From contig CAYWKU010000008.1 in the NCBI GenBank assembly GCA_964459325.1, positions 1 through 64,000 of the forward strand: 64,000 bases of DNA, given 5' to 3'. A program made the translations under genes and the position numbers. This DNA comes from CAYWKU01 sp964459325. Lineage in GTDB: Bacteria > RBG-13-61-14 > CAYWKU01. This document shows, piece by piece, positions 25,963 to 34,948 of this stretch. How positions within the stretch are numbered: position 1 is the stretch's first letter; every line of letters begins with the position of its first letter. The notes below the pieces were generated by a model. It did not search any database, was not told where the DNA came from, and saw only the letters and a program-made list of their open reading frames with translations.

Positions 25963-28467
25963 TTTAATCAGCCCGACCGAAAGCAAACCCAGCCATATCA
26001 GAAGACCGGCTACGGTAAACCACAACCCGACCGCAAAGCTCTCTGGGCTGTAAACAAACTTTACTTTGTCCCCTCCCTCAACGGCCTGGAATATGCCCTT
26101 TTCCCTCTCTATCTTCACCTCCCGCCCATTTCGATAAGCCTTCCAGCCGGGATAGTAAACGTGGCTGACCACGGTCTTGCCGTTCGGGCAGAAGCTCGAT
26201 TCGGCGGTGTAGACCTGGCTTGAAAATCTCCCGAACGAAACATCGCCGGAGTCGCATCCGGAACTCCACACCCTTTGAGTATCGCGGGTATTCTCCCATA
26301 CTCTCCCGTTTTTTACCGGCAGCTTTTTCCAGCCTTCGGGATTCATATCGCCCAGGTAAGGAGTCAGCCACGCGCCCCAGTCGCACTTGTTGTCATTAAC
26401 GGAACCGGGAGTGGCCAAAAGACTAATATTTATTTTGTTTCCGGCATATTTATCCAGAGATATAATGTATTCCTTGAAATTGTGTCTCGAACTATCTAAA
26501 AACACTGAGAAAATTGCCTCTTGCGCCTCGCCCTCTTCCAGGGTGCATGTTAAACGCATACCGTCGGAGCATCCTTCGGCCTCCGGAAGCATGACTGTGG
26601 TAAACTTCAGCGAAGCCTCCGCAGGCGCTTCCACCTCCAACGACACCTTCCCCGGCGCATGCATGAAAAGGCCGGGCCTTTCGGCCCCGTCGTACTTCAC
26701 CCGCTTACGGCCTATCAGGTCCTCGTAAGGTGTAACCCAATCCCCTCGCGAAATTAGCATCGGCAGGAGAGCGGCAGTGCCCGGTGGCCCCTCCCCCAGC
26801 CACCACTCCAAATCGGCATATCTCCACAGCTTATCGCCAAGGGAATTCACTTCAGGGGTAAGCATCGAATGATTGGTGAAATGCTCGATAAGCTCATCCC
26901 GACCGGCTATGCCGTTGGCCTCTTGCATGAATGAAGCGTAAGCCTGCGCGTAAACGGGGCTGTAGTAGCGCAGGTCATCAAGCCCGAGCAAAAGATTGAG
27001 ATTTGGGAAAAGGATATGGTCCTCGGCGGCAAACCTCCCTTCCCCGCTATTTTCTGAGAGAAACGAGGCTTCGGGGGACTTTTTCACCTCCACTGCCGAA
27101 GGGTTGTATATGGGCCGGTTCCCTTCGACGGGCAACCATGCCGACGCCAGAACCGTCACCACCGCCGCGGTCTTCAGGCGTTTTCCGGAAGCCAGCGCCG
27201 CCGCGATAATCAAAGCCCCCGCCTGCCCCAGAGGCTGAATGAAAAGCGGCCATCCGGCACGCCGGGAAAACGGGGCGAATCCCCCGTAATGGTCTATTAT
27301 GACGGCCAGCGGTATCGCCAGCGCGAGCGCCAAGACGGCGAGGACAGCTTTTTTAGCCGCCCTACCCTCCAGTAGCATTCCAGCACCCTCTCCCGCCATT
27401 ATGCATACGCAAAAAGCGGCCACCGGGGCGGCGTACTTGTAATTAAGGGTTATGTCCAGCATGGGAAGCCGCCCAAGCCAACTGAACGGCGGCACGCCGT
27501 ATATCAACCCCAAAGATATCACGCTCAAGGCGGCAAAAAACCACGCATGGCCCCGAGTCCCTTCCCTTTTCAGGGATACAATCGCTAACGCTATCGGCAG
27601 AAGCCCGAAGTACGGGACAAGGAAAGGAACCAGCGGCGATTTGTCGTTGGCGCCGAAAAACCATGGCGCCCAAAGCGTGAAGATGTACTCCAGGTCCCGG
27701 TGAATACTGCCGATTCCGGCGGGATGGTAAAACCAGGCCCGGGATAAATACTCGATAAACGGCAATAACTGCGCCGCAGATGCCAACGCCCCAAGCGCTC
27801 CGGCGGCGAATAACAGCGGCCATCTGCGCGCGGGGGCTGTCCACAGATAAAACAGCCCTCCCAGTCCGAGAGTATATAAGGTCGCCTCCGGGAAACCTCC
27901 CACTACGGTCAACCACACCGCGGCGGCAGAGGCAATCAGCCACTTGAAGCCGCCGGTTCGGGCCATGCAGAGAAATACCAGCATTACCAGCGGGATGAGC
28001 GTTTCCACGTTGAGGTGGCTCATGTAAATGTGGCGGGTGAAGTAGCCGGTAAGCATGAACGAAAACGCCGCCACCATCGAGGGCGCCGTCCTCAGGCCCA
28101 TCTTTCTTGAAAACAGGTAGGTAAACGCTCCGGCCATGAAAAGCCTGAGTAAGAGCACCAGGTCGAGGGCGACGAGCTTCATTCCGAAGACGAGTTTGAG
28201 CCATGTAAGCGGGTAGAATATCGCCGACTGCATGTGAGCTATGTGCGGCTCGCCCAGGGCGTTGTGCGGGTTCCAGAGTGGAAAATATCCCGAAGCAAGC
28301 TCGCGCAGGCTGAACACGTCCCACGGGTAAAAGCCGTAAACCGAAGTGATGTCCTGGATGTGACCGAAAATTATCGCTCCCTCGCGTGCGATAACATCCG
28401 GCAGGTAATAAACCGCAATTACTCCCAGAAAAAACAGGTTGACGAGTATGGCGCGGGAGACCTTCAT
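25936..28467 (-). CDS. YfhO-like polytopic membrane protein (1)
   Basis: A roughly 843-residue integral membrane protein of the YfhO family, which resembles dolichyl-phosphate-mannose-type glycosyltransferases of the GT-C fold. The N-terminal loop after TM1 has FYPWDVFSLRELASGYFPLW, the conserved W-x3-P-x-W-N region (PLWNPHNALGEPH), then about ten membrane segments to residue 440. A soluble C-terminal part carries VVSHVYYPGWKAYRNG and ends in a last membrane helix (VGLWFTVAGLLIWLGLLSVG). The start ATG 28467 has GGAAGGGTGGGG upstream and overlaps the stop of its paralogue as ATGA. Likely role: sugar transfer to envelope glycans or proteins. Acceptor unknown. Confidence 0.82.
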   Translation of the reverse strand: MKVSRAILVNLFFLGVIAVYYLPDVIAREGAIIFGHIQDITSVYGFYPWDVFSLRELASGYFPLWNPHNALGEPHIAHMQSAIFYPLTWLKLVFGMKLVALDLVLLLRLFMAGAFTYLFSRKMGLRTAPSMVAAFSFMLTGYFTRHIYMSHLNVETLIPLVMLVFLCMARTGGFKWLIASAAAVWLTVVGGFPEATLYTLGLGGLFYLWTAPARRWPLLFAAGALGALASAAQLLPFIEYLSRAWFYHPAGIGSIHRDLEYIFTLWAPWFFGANDKSPLVPFLVPYFGLLPIALAIVSLKREGTRGHAWFFAALSVISLGLIYGVPPFSWLGRLPMLDITLNYKYAAPVAAFCVCIMAGEGAGMLLEGRAAKKAVLAVLALALAIPLAVIIDHYGGFAPFSRRAGWPLFIQPLGQAGALIIAAALASGKRLKTAAVVTVLASAWLPVEGNRPIYNPSAVEVKKSPEASFLSENSGEGRFAAEDHILFPNLNLLLGLDDLRYYSPVYAQAYASFMQEANGIAGRDELIEHFTNHSMLTPEVNSLGDKLWRYADLEWWLGEGPPGTAALLPMLISRGDWVTPYEDLIGRKRVKYDGAERPGLFMHAPGKVSLEVEAPAEASLKFTTVMLPEAEGCSDGMRLTCTLEEGEAQEAIFSVFLDSSRHNFKEYIISLDKYAGNKINISLLATPGSVNDNKCDWGAWLTPYLGDMNPEGWKKLPVKNGRVWENTRDTQRVWSSGCDSGDVSFGRFSSQVYTAESSFCPNGKTVVSHVYYPGWKAYRNGREVKIEREKGIFQAVEGGDKVKFVYSPESFAVGLWFTVAGLLIWLGLLSVGLIKSRVSAGGR

Positions 28468-30509
28468 TCCCCACCCTTCCTGCGGACAAATACCAGAGCC
28501 AGAAGGAACGCGCATCCGGCAAGCGAACTCCACAACCCCGCCTTGAAACCTTCAGGCTCATATCGGATAGTCAACTCGCCCTTCCGTTCTCCGACATCAT
28601 AGACCTGCATTGGAGTATACCGCTCGAGTGGCTTTATCGTGGTTCCGTTAAATTCGGCTTTCCAACCGGGATAATCGAGTTCGCTGAAAACCACCAGCGG
28701 CCAGTTTCCGTCGAGCCGAATTCTTACCGATTCCGGGCCGGGTCTTTCCCAATCCGGCTCCGCTTCGCAATTCAGGGATATATCCGAAGAGGTAAAAACA
28801 CGGGGGCAGGCGTCCGGCCTGCTGTATAGATAATAACCGTTACTACTTATCAGCTCGAAATTGTCGAGTGGCTCGAACGGTTGCCTTTCGGTTACGTAGT
28901 ACTTGAGACTCATCAGGCGGGTCTCGGGGTTTTCCAGCGCCCGTCGGTTCAGGCGTGTAAAGTAGCGGGGATAGAAGTCATAAATCGCGTACTTTCTTTC
29001 CGTACCGCCCATCTCGTAGAGCCGGTAGAAATAATCTTCCGGGTAGAGTGCGTCGCTGGAGCGTATGTCGGAAAAACCCTTTACCACCCCGAAATTCGGG
29101 GGAAACAGAAAATATCCCCCGGCCTGAAAGCGGTATCCTTTCATGGAAAGGTCAATCTCCTCGGCCCACTCGGCTTTCATCGCGTTCTTCCATTCCACGG
29201 GCACGTAAGGCGCCACGGTAAGGCTGCTGGCGGCAAGCTCGACCACGAGCGCCACAATTAAAATCGCCCCCGCCTCGCGCCTGTTTTTCATGAAATCCCC
29301 GGCAGCCAGTCCCGCCAGTACGCACAGGGAGAGGGCAATTTCGCAGAAGAAAAATTTTGCGTTGTTCATCACGTTGAACGGCGGCAGGAAGGATATGAGG
29401 TTGAAAGGGAAAAGGCCCATGGCCAGACCGGCGGCCAAAAGAAAAAATATTAGAAAAAAAACACCGCTACGCGGCAACTTCCTGAGCCGGACTATACCCC
29501 ATAGCGTAAATGCCGCCCCGATAAAACCCAAATACGGAAACCCGGCTTTCATCAGAAGCATATCGTAGGGAAGCCTGTATATATCGAAAAGGGAAAACAG
29601 ATTAATGGCCGGTGGTAAGGCCCATTCCCTTCCCGCAGCCAACGGGCGGAATACCGGGGAAAATACCGTAATCAACGCCTTCGGCCATATATGAACGAAG
29701 CCCATTCCTTTGAAGTGAAAATGCCAGGCTTTGGGGTAATACTGGGCGACCGGCAAAAGCACCGCACCGGCGGCTATGCACCCTGATACCCCGGCGGCGG
29801 CCAGCTTGCCCGCCGCGTGTAAAAATTGCCTCCTCCCGGCCCAGAATATCGCAAAGGTACCGGAAAACAGCAACGAAACGAACAAAGCTTCCGGGTGCCC
29901 TCCCGCCATATCGGCGGCTATCAAGATGCAGGCCATAGCAAAGCGCCGTGGCGTCCATTTCTCCACGAGCAGGCCGAAAGACACCATTAAAAACGGCGTC
30001 AGAAGCTGGTTGTTGAGGTCTACGAGATTTATAAACCACAGTGAATAGCCGCCAAATCCGTAGGTTATAGCGCCGAAAAGGCTTCCTCCGAAACCGGCTC
30101 CCAGACAATACAGTAATAAAAACGCCCCGAATCCCATCAGCCACAATCGCGCCATGAGATAGAAATCGTGACCCTCCAGCCCTCCTATGGCATAAAAAAG
30201 TATCTTCAGGGGATAAAACGGCGCCGGTTGCATGGAGCCCAGGTGAGGCTGGCCGAGGCCCGTGTAAGGGTTCCATAACGGGAAAGCGCCTTCTTCAAAG
30301 CGCGACTCATTGAATAAATCCCACGCCGTTACCTGGATTACGCCCGCCGGGTCTATGAACGAGGTGGTGGATACATTGTAGTTCCGCTCGGAGAGACCGG
30401 CGGTATGAGCGAACACCAGGAGAGCGAGTATCGCGCCAGCAATAAAGGTTCGCCCGGGGGGCGGCAGTCTGAGCTTTCGCGTCTCCATCACATTGCTACA
30501 GTTTGACAT
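28464..30509 (-). CDS. YfhO-like polytopic membrane protein (2)
   Basis: A roughly 681-residue paralogue of the protein encoded next. TM1 is AGAILALLVFAHTAGLS. EEGAFPLWNPYTGLGQPHLG (about 75-95) is the same conserved loop, followed by about ten membrane segments. The C-terminal soluble part has VVFSELDYPGWKAEFNG, then a final helix LWSSLAGCAFLLALVFV and a basic RRKGGE tail. The start may be ATG 30509 or ATG 30488 (METRK); neither has a good ribosome site. It ends overlapping the second YfhO-like gene by four bases, so the pair is co-translated and may form a heteromer. Confidence 0.82.
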   Translation of the reverse strand: MSNCSNVMETRKLRLPPPGRTFIAGAILALLVFAHTAGLSERNYNVSTTSFIDPAGVIQVTAWDLFNESRFEEGAFPLWNPYTGLGQPHLGSMQPAPFYPLKILFYAIGGLEGHDFYLMARLWLMGFGAFLLLYCLGAGFGGSLFGAITYGFGGYSLWFINLVDLNNQLLTPFLMVSFGLLVEKWTPRRFAMACILIAADMAGGHPEALFVSLLFSGTFAIFWAGRRQFLHAAGKLAAAGVSGCIAAGAVLLPVAQYYPKAWHFHFKGMGFVHIWPKALITVFSPVFRPLAAGREWALPPAINLFSLFDIYRLPYDMLLMKAGFPYLGFIGAAFTLWGIVRLRKLPRSGVFFLIFFLLAAGLAMGLFPFNLISFLPPFNVMNNAKFFFCEIALSLCVLAGLAAGDFMKNRREAGAILIVALVVELAASSLTVAPYVPVEWKNAMKAEWAEEIDLSMKGYRFQAGGYFLFPPNFGVVKGFSDIRSSDALYPEDYFYRLYEMGGTERKYAIYDFYPRYFTRLNRRALENPETRLMSLKYYVTERQPFEPLDNFELISSNGYYLYSRPDACPRVFTSSDISLNCEAEPDWERPGPESVRIRLDGNWPLVVFSELDYPGWKAEFNGTTIKPLERYTPMQVYDVGERKGELTIRYEPEGFKAGLWSSLAGCAFLLALVFVRRKGGE

Positions 30510-30806
30510 TATCGGCCGACAGAGGTTTCCCCGGCCATCCGGTGTTTTAAATCATGAGGATACATTAAATGCGCCGGATGTTTAACAACGCTTCGCCCCT
30601 CAATTTTACTACCTATAACCCCGATGCGCAGTATGGTCTTCAACTTCTTTCCTATTAAGAAGACAAGGGGCTTAAGCCCCTTGTCCGGTCTAAGCCCCTT
30701 GTCTATGTCCTTTCAAAGTCTACCGGGAAATGGTTAATAAAAAGGGCCGACCTTTTCTTGCAAAAGCCGACCCCTTTTCCTGCATCAGTTTTGAGTAGTC
30801 GATTTA
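30510..30806. repeat. Gap with 24-base palindrome between fadD-like and YfhO genes
   Basis: Holds the perfect 24-base palindrome (GACAAGGGG arms) at 30662-30685 and a second half-copy at 30691-30704 (TAAGCCCCTTGTCT). The palindrome is identical to that at 5744-5767. No coding sequence is seen in these 297 bases; the probable terminator is listed separately. Confidence 0.7.
30739..30778 (-). terminator. Possible terminator of the acyl-CoA synthetase gene
   Basis: Read on the minus strand, AAAAGGG (from 30778) pairs with CCCTTTTT (to 30739), followed by TATT. An inner CTTTT/AAAAG pair adds stability. It lies 28 bases after the stop codon at 30807. Confidence 0.4.
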
Positions 30807-32816
30807 TTATTCGTAGCACTTGTTTATTTCGTCGGCGAACTTGTCGTAAATAACCCGCCTTTTCATTTTCATGGTGGGAGTAAGTTCGCCCCCCTCCTCG
30901 GTGAACTCGACGGGAAGCAACCTGAACCTCTTCAACTGCTCGTAGCGGGGCAACTCCTCGTTAACCTTTTTCACCTTTTCATCGTAAATCTCCCGCACTT
31001 CGGGTTTATTTACCAGTTCTTCACGGTTGGAATATTTTATCGCGCTTTTGTGCGCCCATTTTTCCAGGTTCTCGAAACTGGGCACGATAAGCGCCGACAG
31101 GTACTTGCAGCCGTCGCCTACAACGATGGCTTGTTCAATGTATGGGTCGAGCGTCAAATCCAGCTCGATGGGATGTGGCGCTACATTCTTTCCGCCCGCG
31201 GTGACCAAAAGCTCCTTCTTGCGGTCGGTGATAACCATAAAGCCGTCCTTGTCGAAGTAGCCGATGTCGCCGGTTTTATAGAACCCGTCTTCGGTGAAGG
31301 CCTCGTCGGTGAGGTCGGGCCTGTTGAAATAACCCTTGTCCCGGTCAAAAACCTGCGGGCCTCGCGCAAGTATTTCGCCGTCGGCGGCGATTTTTATCTC
31401 CGTCTCCCTGCACGGCCTGCCCACCGTTCCCGGTTTCATCACCATGTGATGAATCACGAGGTTGGAGGCCGTGGCAAGTTTAAGGGCGTTAAGCGGGTTG
31501 CCGGCGGGGTTTTTACCCTTGCTCTGGGCGACAACCATGGTATCCAGGAGCCAGTCGAGAGCCTTTTTGTGCAACCGGGTATCGGGGAGGGGCTCGGAAA
31601 ACTCCAGCGCGTTCCAGGTAAGCACGGGCGATGTTTCGGTAAGGCCGTAACCTTCGGCTATCTGGATATTCATGCTTCTGAAGAAGTAATTTATCTCCTT
31701 TGAGAGAGCGCCTCCGCCGCTGGTGGCCATTACCAGCCTGTCCATTCCCGCCAGCTTGCGAATGCGGTCGTACACCAGCAAACCCGACAGGACGAACTGA
31801 ACGGAGGTGGCGGGGTCTATTCTCTTGCCCTCGGCCATGTAGTCCACCACCTTGCGGCCCACTTTCATGGCCCAGTCGAAAACTTTCTTTTGAGGCCCCT
31901 TCATCTTCGCAGACTGCATCTGAACCACTTCGTACACTTTTTCGTAAAGACGGGGTATGGAGTTTATCATGTTGGGCCGTACCTCGAGCAGGTTCTCCGG
32001 CACCTTCTGATAACTTTCTGCGAAGGTAACGATGCCGTTCATGGCCATCTGGGTATGATAATCGGTGGTGCGACCGTAAACGTGGCAAAGTGGCAGGTGG
32101 CAGAGGCACTCGAACCGGACACCCCGCTCCATGGTTTTCTGTACGAGCGTGGCCTCCAGCACCTGGTCGATATTTCTCATGAAGTTTTTGTGAGTAAGAA
32201 CCGCTCCCTTGGGTTCGCCGGTGGTGCCGGAGGTATAAATAATAGCCGCCGTGTCGTCGGGTTTCAGGTTTTTTCGCGTTTCGTCGAACCTTTCGGGGCC
32301 GCCGTCGGATTTTATGCCCTTTTCCATCAATTCATCGAATCCGAGCACCGCGCCGTCCGGCGGGTCATCCACGGTGCTCATGCAGGCTATGAACTCCAGA
32401 GACGGCACCTCCTCCTTTACCCGGTATGCCTGCTCCATCAGCTTTTCGTCGCCGGTGATAATTCCCTTGGCTTTGGAATCGTTCAGTATAAAAGACAGTT
32501 GCCTGTCGGTGCTGGTGGGATAAATGGGGACACCCATCGCGCCGCTGCCCTGAATTGCCTGGTCGGAAATTATCCACCGTGGCTGGTTGTCGGCGAAAAT
32601 TGCAACGCGGTCACCTTTTTCAACACCCAAATCCAATAGACCGGCTCCGGCCCGACGTACTTCTTTAGCGCAATCGCTCCATGTCATATCCACCCATTCG
32701 TCGGCGGGGCTGCCGTTGCGTATCTTCGCCCGCAGGAAAACGTCGTGCTTGAATTTTTCCGCCTGGGCAAAGAATAAGCCACTTAAGGTCTCTTCGGTCT
32801 GATACGTGAACGCCAC
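30807..32816 (-). CDS. Long-chain acyl-CoA synthetase (AMP-forming)
   Basis: A 669-residue AMP-forming ligase that activates fatty acids as acyl-CoA. The AMP-binding motif is IIYTSGTTGEPKGAVLTHKN (about 187-206). VMATSGGGALSKEINYFFRS, EGYGLTETSPVL (about 395) and KTGDIGYFDKDGFMVITDRK with KELLVTAGGKNVAP (about 515-550) are all intact, including the hinge Asp and the catalytic Lys region. Length matches the 600-670 residue long-chain synthetase group. The start is GTG 32816 with AGGGG upstream. Neighbours do not include beta-oxidation genes, so it may serve lipid salvage or membrane synthesis. Chain-length specificity cannot be read. Confidence 0.9.
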   Translation of the reverse strand: MAFTYQTEETLSGLFFAQAEKFKHDVFLRAKIRNGSPADEWVDMTWSDCAKEVRRAGAGLLDLGVEKGDRVAIFADNQPRWIISDQAIQGSGAMGVPIYPTSTDRQLSFILNDSKAKGIITGDEKLMEQAYRVKEEVPSLEFIACMSTVDDPPDGAVLGFDELMEKGIKSDGGPERFDETRKNLKPDDTAAIIYTSGTTGEPKGAVLTHKNFMRNIDQVLEATLVQKTMERGVRFECLCHLPLCHVYGRTTDYHTQMAMNGIVTFAESYQKVPENLLEVRPNMINSIPRLYEKVYEVVQMQSAKMKGPQKKVFDWAMKVGRKVVDYMAEGKRIDPATSVQFVLSGLLVYDRIRKLAGMDRLVMATSGGGALSKEINYFFRSMNIQIAEGYGLTETSPVLTWNALEFSEPLPDTRLHKKALDWLLDTMVVAQSKGKNPAGNPLNALKLATASNLVIHHMVMKPGTVGRPCRETEIKIAADGEILARGPQVFDRDKGYFNRPDLTDEAFTEDGFYKTGDIGYFDKDGFMVITDRKKELLVTAGGKNVAPHPIELDLTLDPYIEQAIVVGDGCKYLSALIVPSFENLEKWAHKSAIKYSNREELVNKPEVREIYDEKVKKVNEELPRYEQLKRFRLLPVEFTEEGGELTPTMKMKRRVIYDKFADEINKCYE

Positions 32817-32939
32817 TCCCCTGCTCCCTTCAATCTATTTGTTTTTAAATAAGGTTCTATGCATTTAACTGTACGCCCGGACGGGCAAAAGGCGCCTTAA
32901 TAAAATCAGCTACTTACGAGTGCCGCCAAGGATGGCGGC

Positions 32940-32988
32940 GTTACGTTTCAGACTTTTTCAACAGCCCGTTAGGGTTGAGAAACGTAAC
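32940..32988. repeat. Inverted repeat across the 3' end of the LysM-FecR gene
   Basis: Perfect 10-base arms GTTACGTTTC (32940-32949) and GAAACGTAAC (32979-32988); the right arm is inside the coding end. A hairpin CCGCC-aaggat-GGCGG lies just to the left. It could help terminate or stabilise the transcript. Confidence 0.45.
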
Positions 32989-34102
32989 TCAAAAAGTTGG
33001 ACGGTGCACTCCATAACCCCTTTTTGTTAACGCTCCGTAACCGCAACCGGTACTCACCGGGAGGATAAGAGGCCAGAAAATCGAAATCAATGGAATCTCC
33101 CGCGTAACCGCCGAAGTAAACGGGTCGCGTGAAGTCCTCGTCCAATGCCACTTCGACCCGGTAAGAAGAGGCTTCATCTACGTGGTTCCACCTGGCGCCT
33201 ACATGCGTACTTCCGCCCGCGGTCACCCTTTCACGGGAAAGCTTTGGGGCCGGAGGCAACCCGGCCGGGCCGATTACATCCCCTTCACCCTTGAAAACCA
33301 TCCCTTCTCCAACGGGGATTTTCTTTTTGACGTTTCCGCTGGATATGTCCACTTTACCGGCATATACGTCCACGAAGGTTCTGCCCTCCTCTTCCTTGCG
33401 CACCGTAAAACAAGCGCCGTTGGCCCTGACAAGAGCGGCGTCGGTTTTGGCTCTCAAATCCAGGTCGGTGGCGGCGTCGAACCTTATAATGCCCCTTACC
33501 AGCCTTATGTAGGCCCTGGAGCCGGCCCCGGAGCCGCTTTGCTCTATAAGCGCAACTTTAAGGCGTGTAGCGGGGCCTACTACCATCAATCCTCCTCCCA
33601 GGTTTATGGTGCAAAAAGACATATCGTCTGTAATCACCTTACTGCCCGTTTTGAGCACCCCGCCCACCCGCAGCGTTTCGTCGCTTCCGTCGGATTTGGT
33701 CTGTACGGCGTCCCTGGCCACGTGAACGACAGCCCCCAGTTTGGAGGTATCCGGAGTTTTCTTCTTATCTTTTCCTTCCGGTTGGGCGGATTTCTCCGGC
33801 TGCGGCCCGGCGGGTTGTACCGAAACGGCAGGTTTTTCTCCTTTCAGAAGGTGGCGGGGAATTTTGAGCTTCATGCCCGGGTGAATGACATTCGGGTCTT
33901 CCAGGTTGTTGTATTCGAGTATTTCCTTCCACCGAGCCGGTTCTTCAAGGTGCTTAACCGCGATGCCCCACAGGGTATCCCCCTGCTTGACCTCAACGAT
34001 AATGTGGTCTTTTTCCACGGCAGAGGGGGCGCTCAGGCCGAATATGAGCCATCCCGCAATTATCAGAACGGAGGTAACCGCCGGGGCCGGTCGGCGTATC
34101 AT
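32969..34102 (-). CDS. LysM-FecR domain exported protein
   Basis: A 377-residue secreted or envelope protein. It has a basic start and hydrophobic signal segment (APAVTSVLIIAGWLIFGLSA), then a LysM domain (VKQGDTLWGIAVKHLE to GMKLKIP, about 38-82) that binds peptidoglycan glycan chains. A charged linker follows, then a FecR-like beta domain (about 125-255; GGVLKTGSKVITDDMSFCTI, DVYAGKVDI). The last 80 residues resemble a fibronectin-III-like fold (HVGARWNHVDEASSYRVEV, PPGEYRLRLRSVNKKGLWS). ATG 34102 overlaps the previous stop as ATGA. LysM-FecR proteins of this kind are common in deltaproteobacteria-like genomes; the precise role is unknown. Confidence 0.82.
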   Translation of the reverse strand: MIRRPAPAVTSVLIIAGWLIFGLSAPSAVEKDHIIVEVKQGDTLWGIAVKHLEEPARWKEILEYNNLEDPNVIHPGMKLKIPRHLLKGEKPAVSVQPAGPQPEKSAQPEGKDKKKTPDTSKLGAVVHVARDAVQTKSDGSDETLRVGGVLKTGSKVITDDMSFCTINLGGGLMVVGPATRLKVALIEQSGSGAGSRAYIRLVRGIIRFDAATDLDLRAKTDAALVRANGACFTVRKEEEGRTFVDVYAGKVDISSGNVKKKIPVGEGMVFKGEGDVIGPAGLPPAPKLSRERVTAGGSTHVGARWNHVDEASSYRVEVALDEDFTRPVYFGGYAGDSIDFDFLASYPPGEYRLRLRSVNKKGLWSAPSNFLSYVSQP

Positions 34103-34944
34103 ATATCGTATCTCCTTCCCACCCACATAAATTGGTAGCGGTCTTTGAGGGCTTCGGACATTTTACAAACGGCGGGCAGGCCGGTACAATGTCCGAGTGA
34201 GACTATTTCCACATTTTCTTCTTTTAAGGCCTCGATTGTCTTATCTATCCTCTCCTGCGGGGCATCCATGAGATGAGCGCCGCCCATTACCGCATAGATC
34301 TTTTTGTTTTTAAACAACTTTTTCGCGTAAGTCATGGTATTTACGATTCCCCTGTGAGCGCAACCGGATATAACGGTAACACCCTTGTCGGTAACCAGGA
34401 AAAGCGCCGCGTCGTCTTTGAAGGGGTCGGAGTCAAGGCCGCTTTCCGATTCCGCCAATAACTCCTTCTGAGTGCTTTCAAAATCGTTTGTCATGGGCAC
34501 CTCCCCGGAAAACCAGATGCCCGGCACAATCTCCAGGGGTTTTTCCCCAAGCTCGAAAGAAGCTCCCGCCGATTCCATCTCATCCCTCGGCCACGGCATC
34601 CCGATGGGTATATCAACCTGCTTGCCGCTCAAGTTACGCCTGGCCACCTTCCGCTCGAAAACGGAGGGATGAGCGACTACCTTTACACCCCCAAAGGTAT
34701 CTAGAAATTCCATCAGTGCGCCGGTATGGTCTTTATGTCCGTGAGACAGCGCGACGGCTTCGGCGCCGGAAAGGTCGAGCTGCATGGTTCGGGAGTTTGC
34801 CCCCAAGGCCATTCCCTGACCGGTATCAAAAAGAACCTTTCGGCCACCCACGCTAACCAGCGCAGCGAACCCGTGCTCGCCCACCATCCCGAAGCTGGTG
34901 GTAACGTAATTCTCGCAGATTACCTGGACAAAATTCCCGGCCAT
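34099..34944 (-). CDS. Metallo-beta-lactamase-fold hydrolase (COG1237-like)
   Basis: A 281-residue MBL-fold metalloprotein. The metal motif HxHxDH is seen in ALSHGHKDHTGALMEF (about 67-82). VISGCAHRGIVNTM (about 200) and VMGGAHLMD (about 230) add the next His ligands, and VSLGHCTG the last one. LFDTGQGMALG is the usual Asp-Thr-Gly turn. This fits COG1237, the group named after methanogen dihydropterin ribofuranosyl-aminobenzene phosphate synthase, although bacterial members act on unknown substrates. ATG 34944 has GAGAGGTGA upstream, made by the end of the RNase G gene. It is coupled to the LysM-FecR gene by an ATGA overlap. Confidence 0.83.
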   Translation of the reverse strand: MAGNFVQVICENYVTTSFGMVGEHGFAALVSVGGRKVLFDTGQGMALGANSRTMQLDLSGAEAVALSHGHKDHTGALMEFLDTFGGVKVVAHPSVFERKVARRNLSGKQVDIPIGMPWPRDEMESAGASFELGEKPLEIVPGIWFSGEVPMTNDFESTQKELLAESESGLDSDPFKDDAALFLVTDKGVTVISGCAHRGIVNTMTYAKKLFKNKKIYAVMGGAHLMDAPQERIDKTIEALKEENVEIVSLGHCTGLPAVCKMSEALKDRYQFMWVGRRYDI

Positions 34945-34948
34945 GAGG

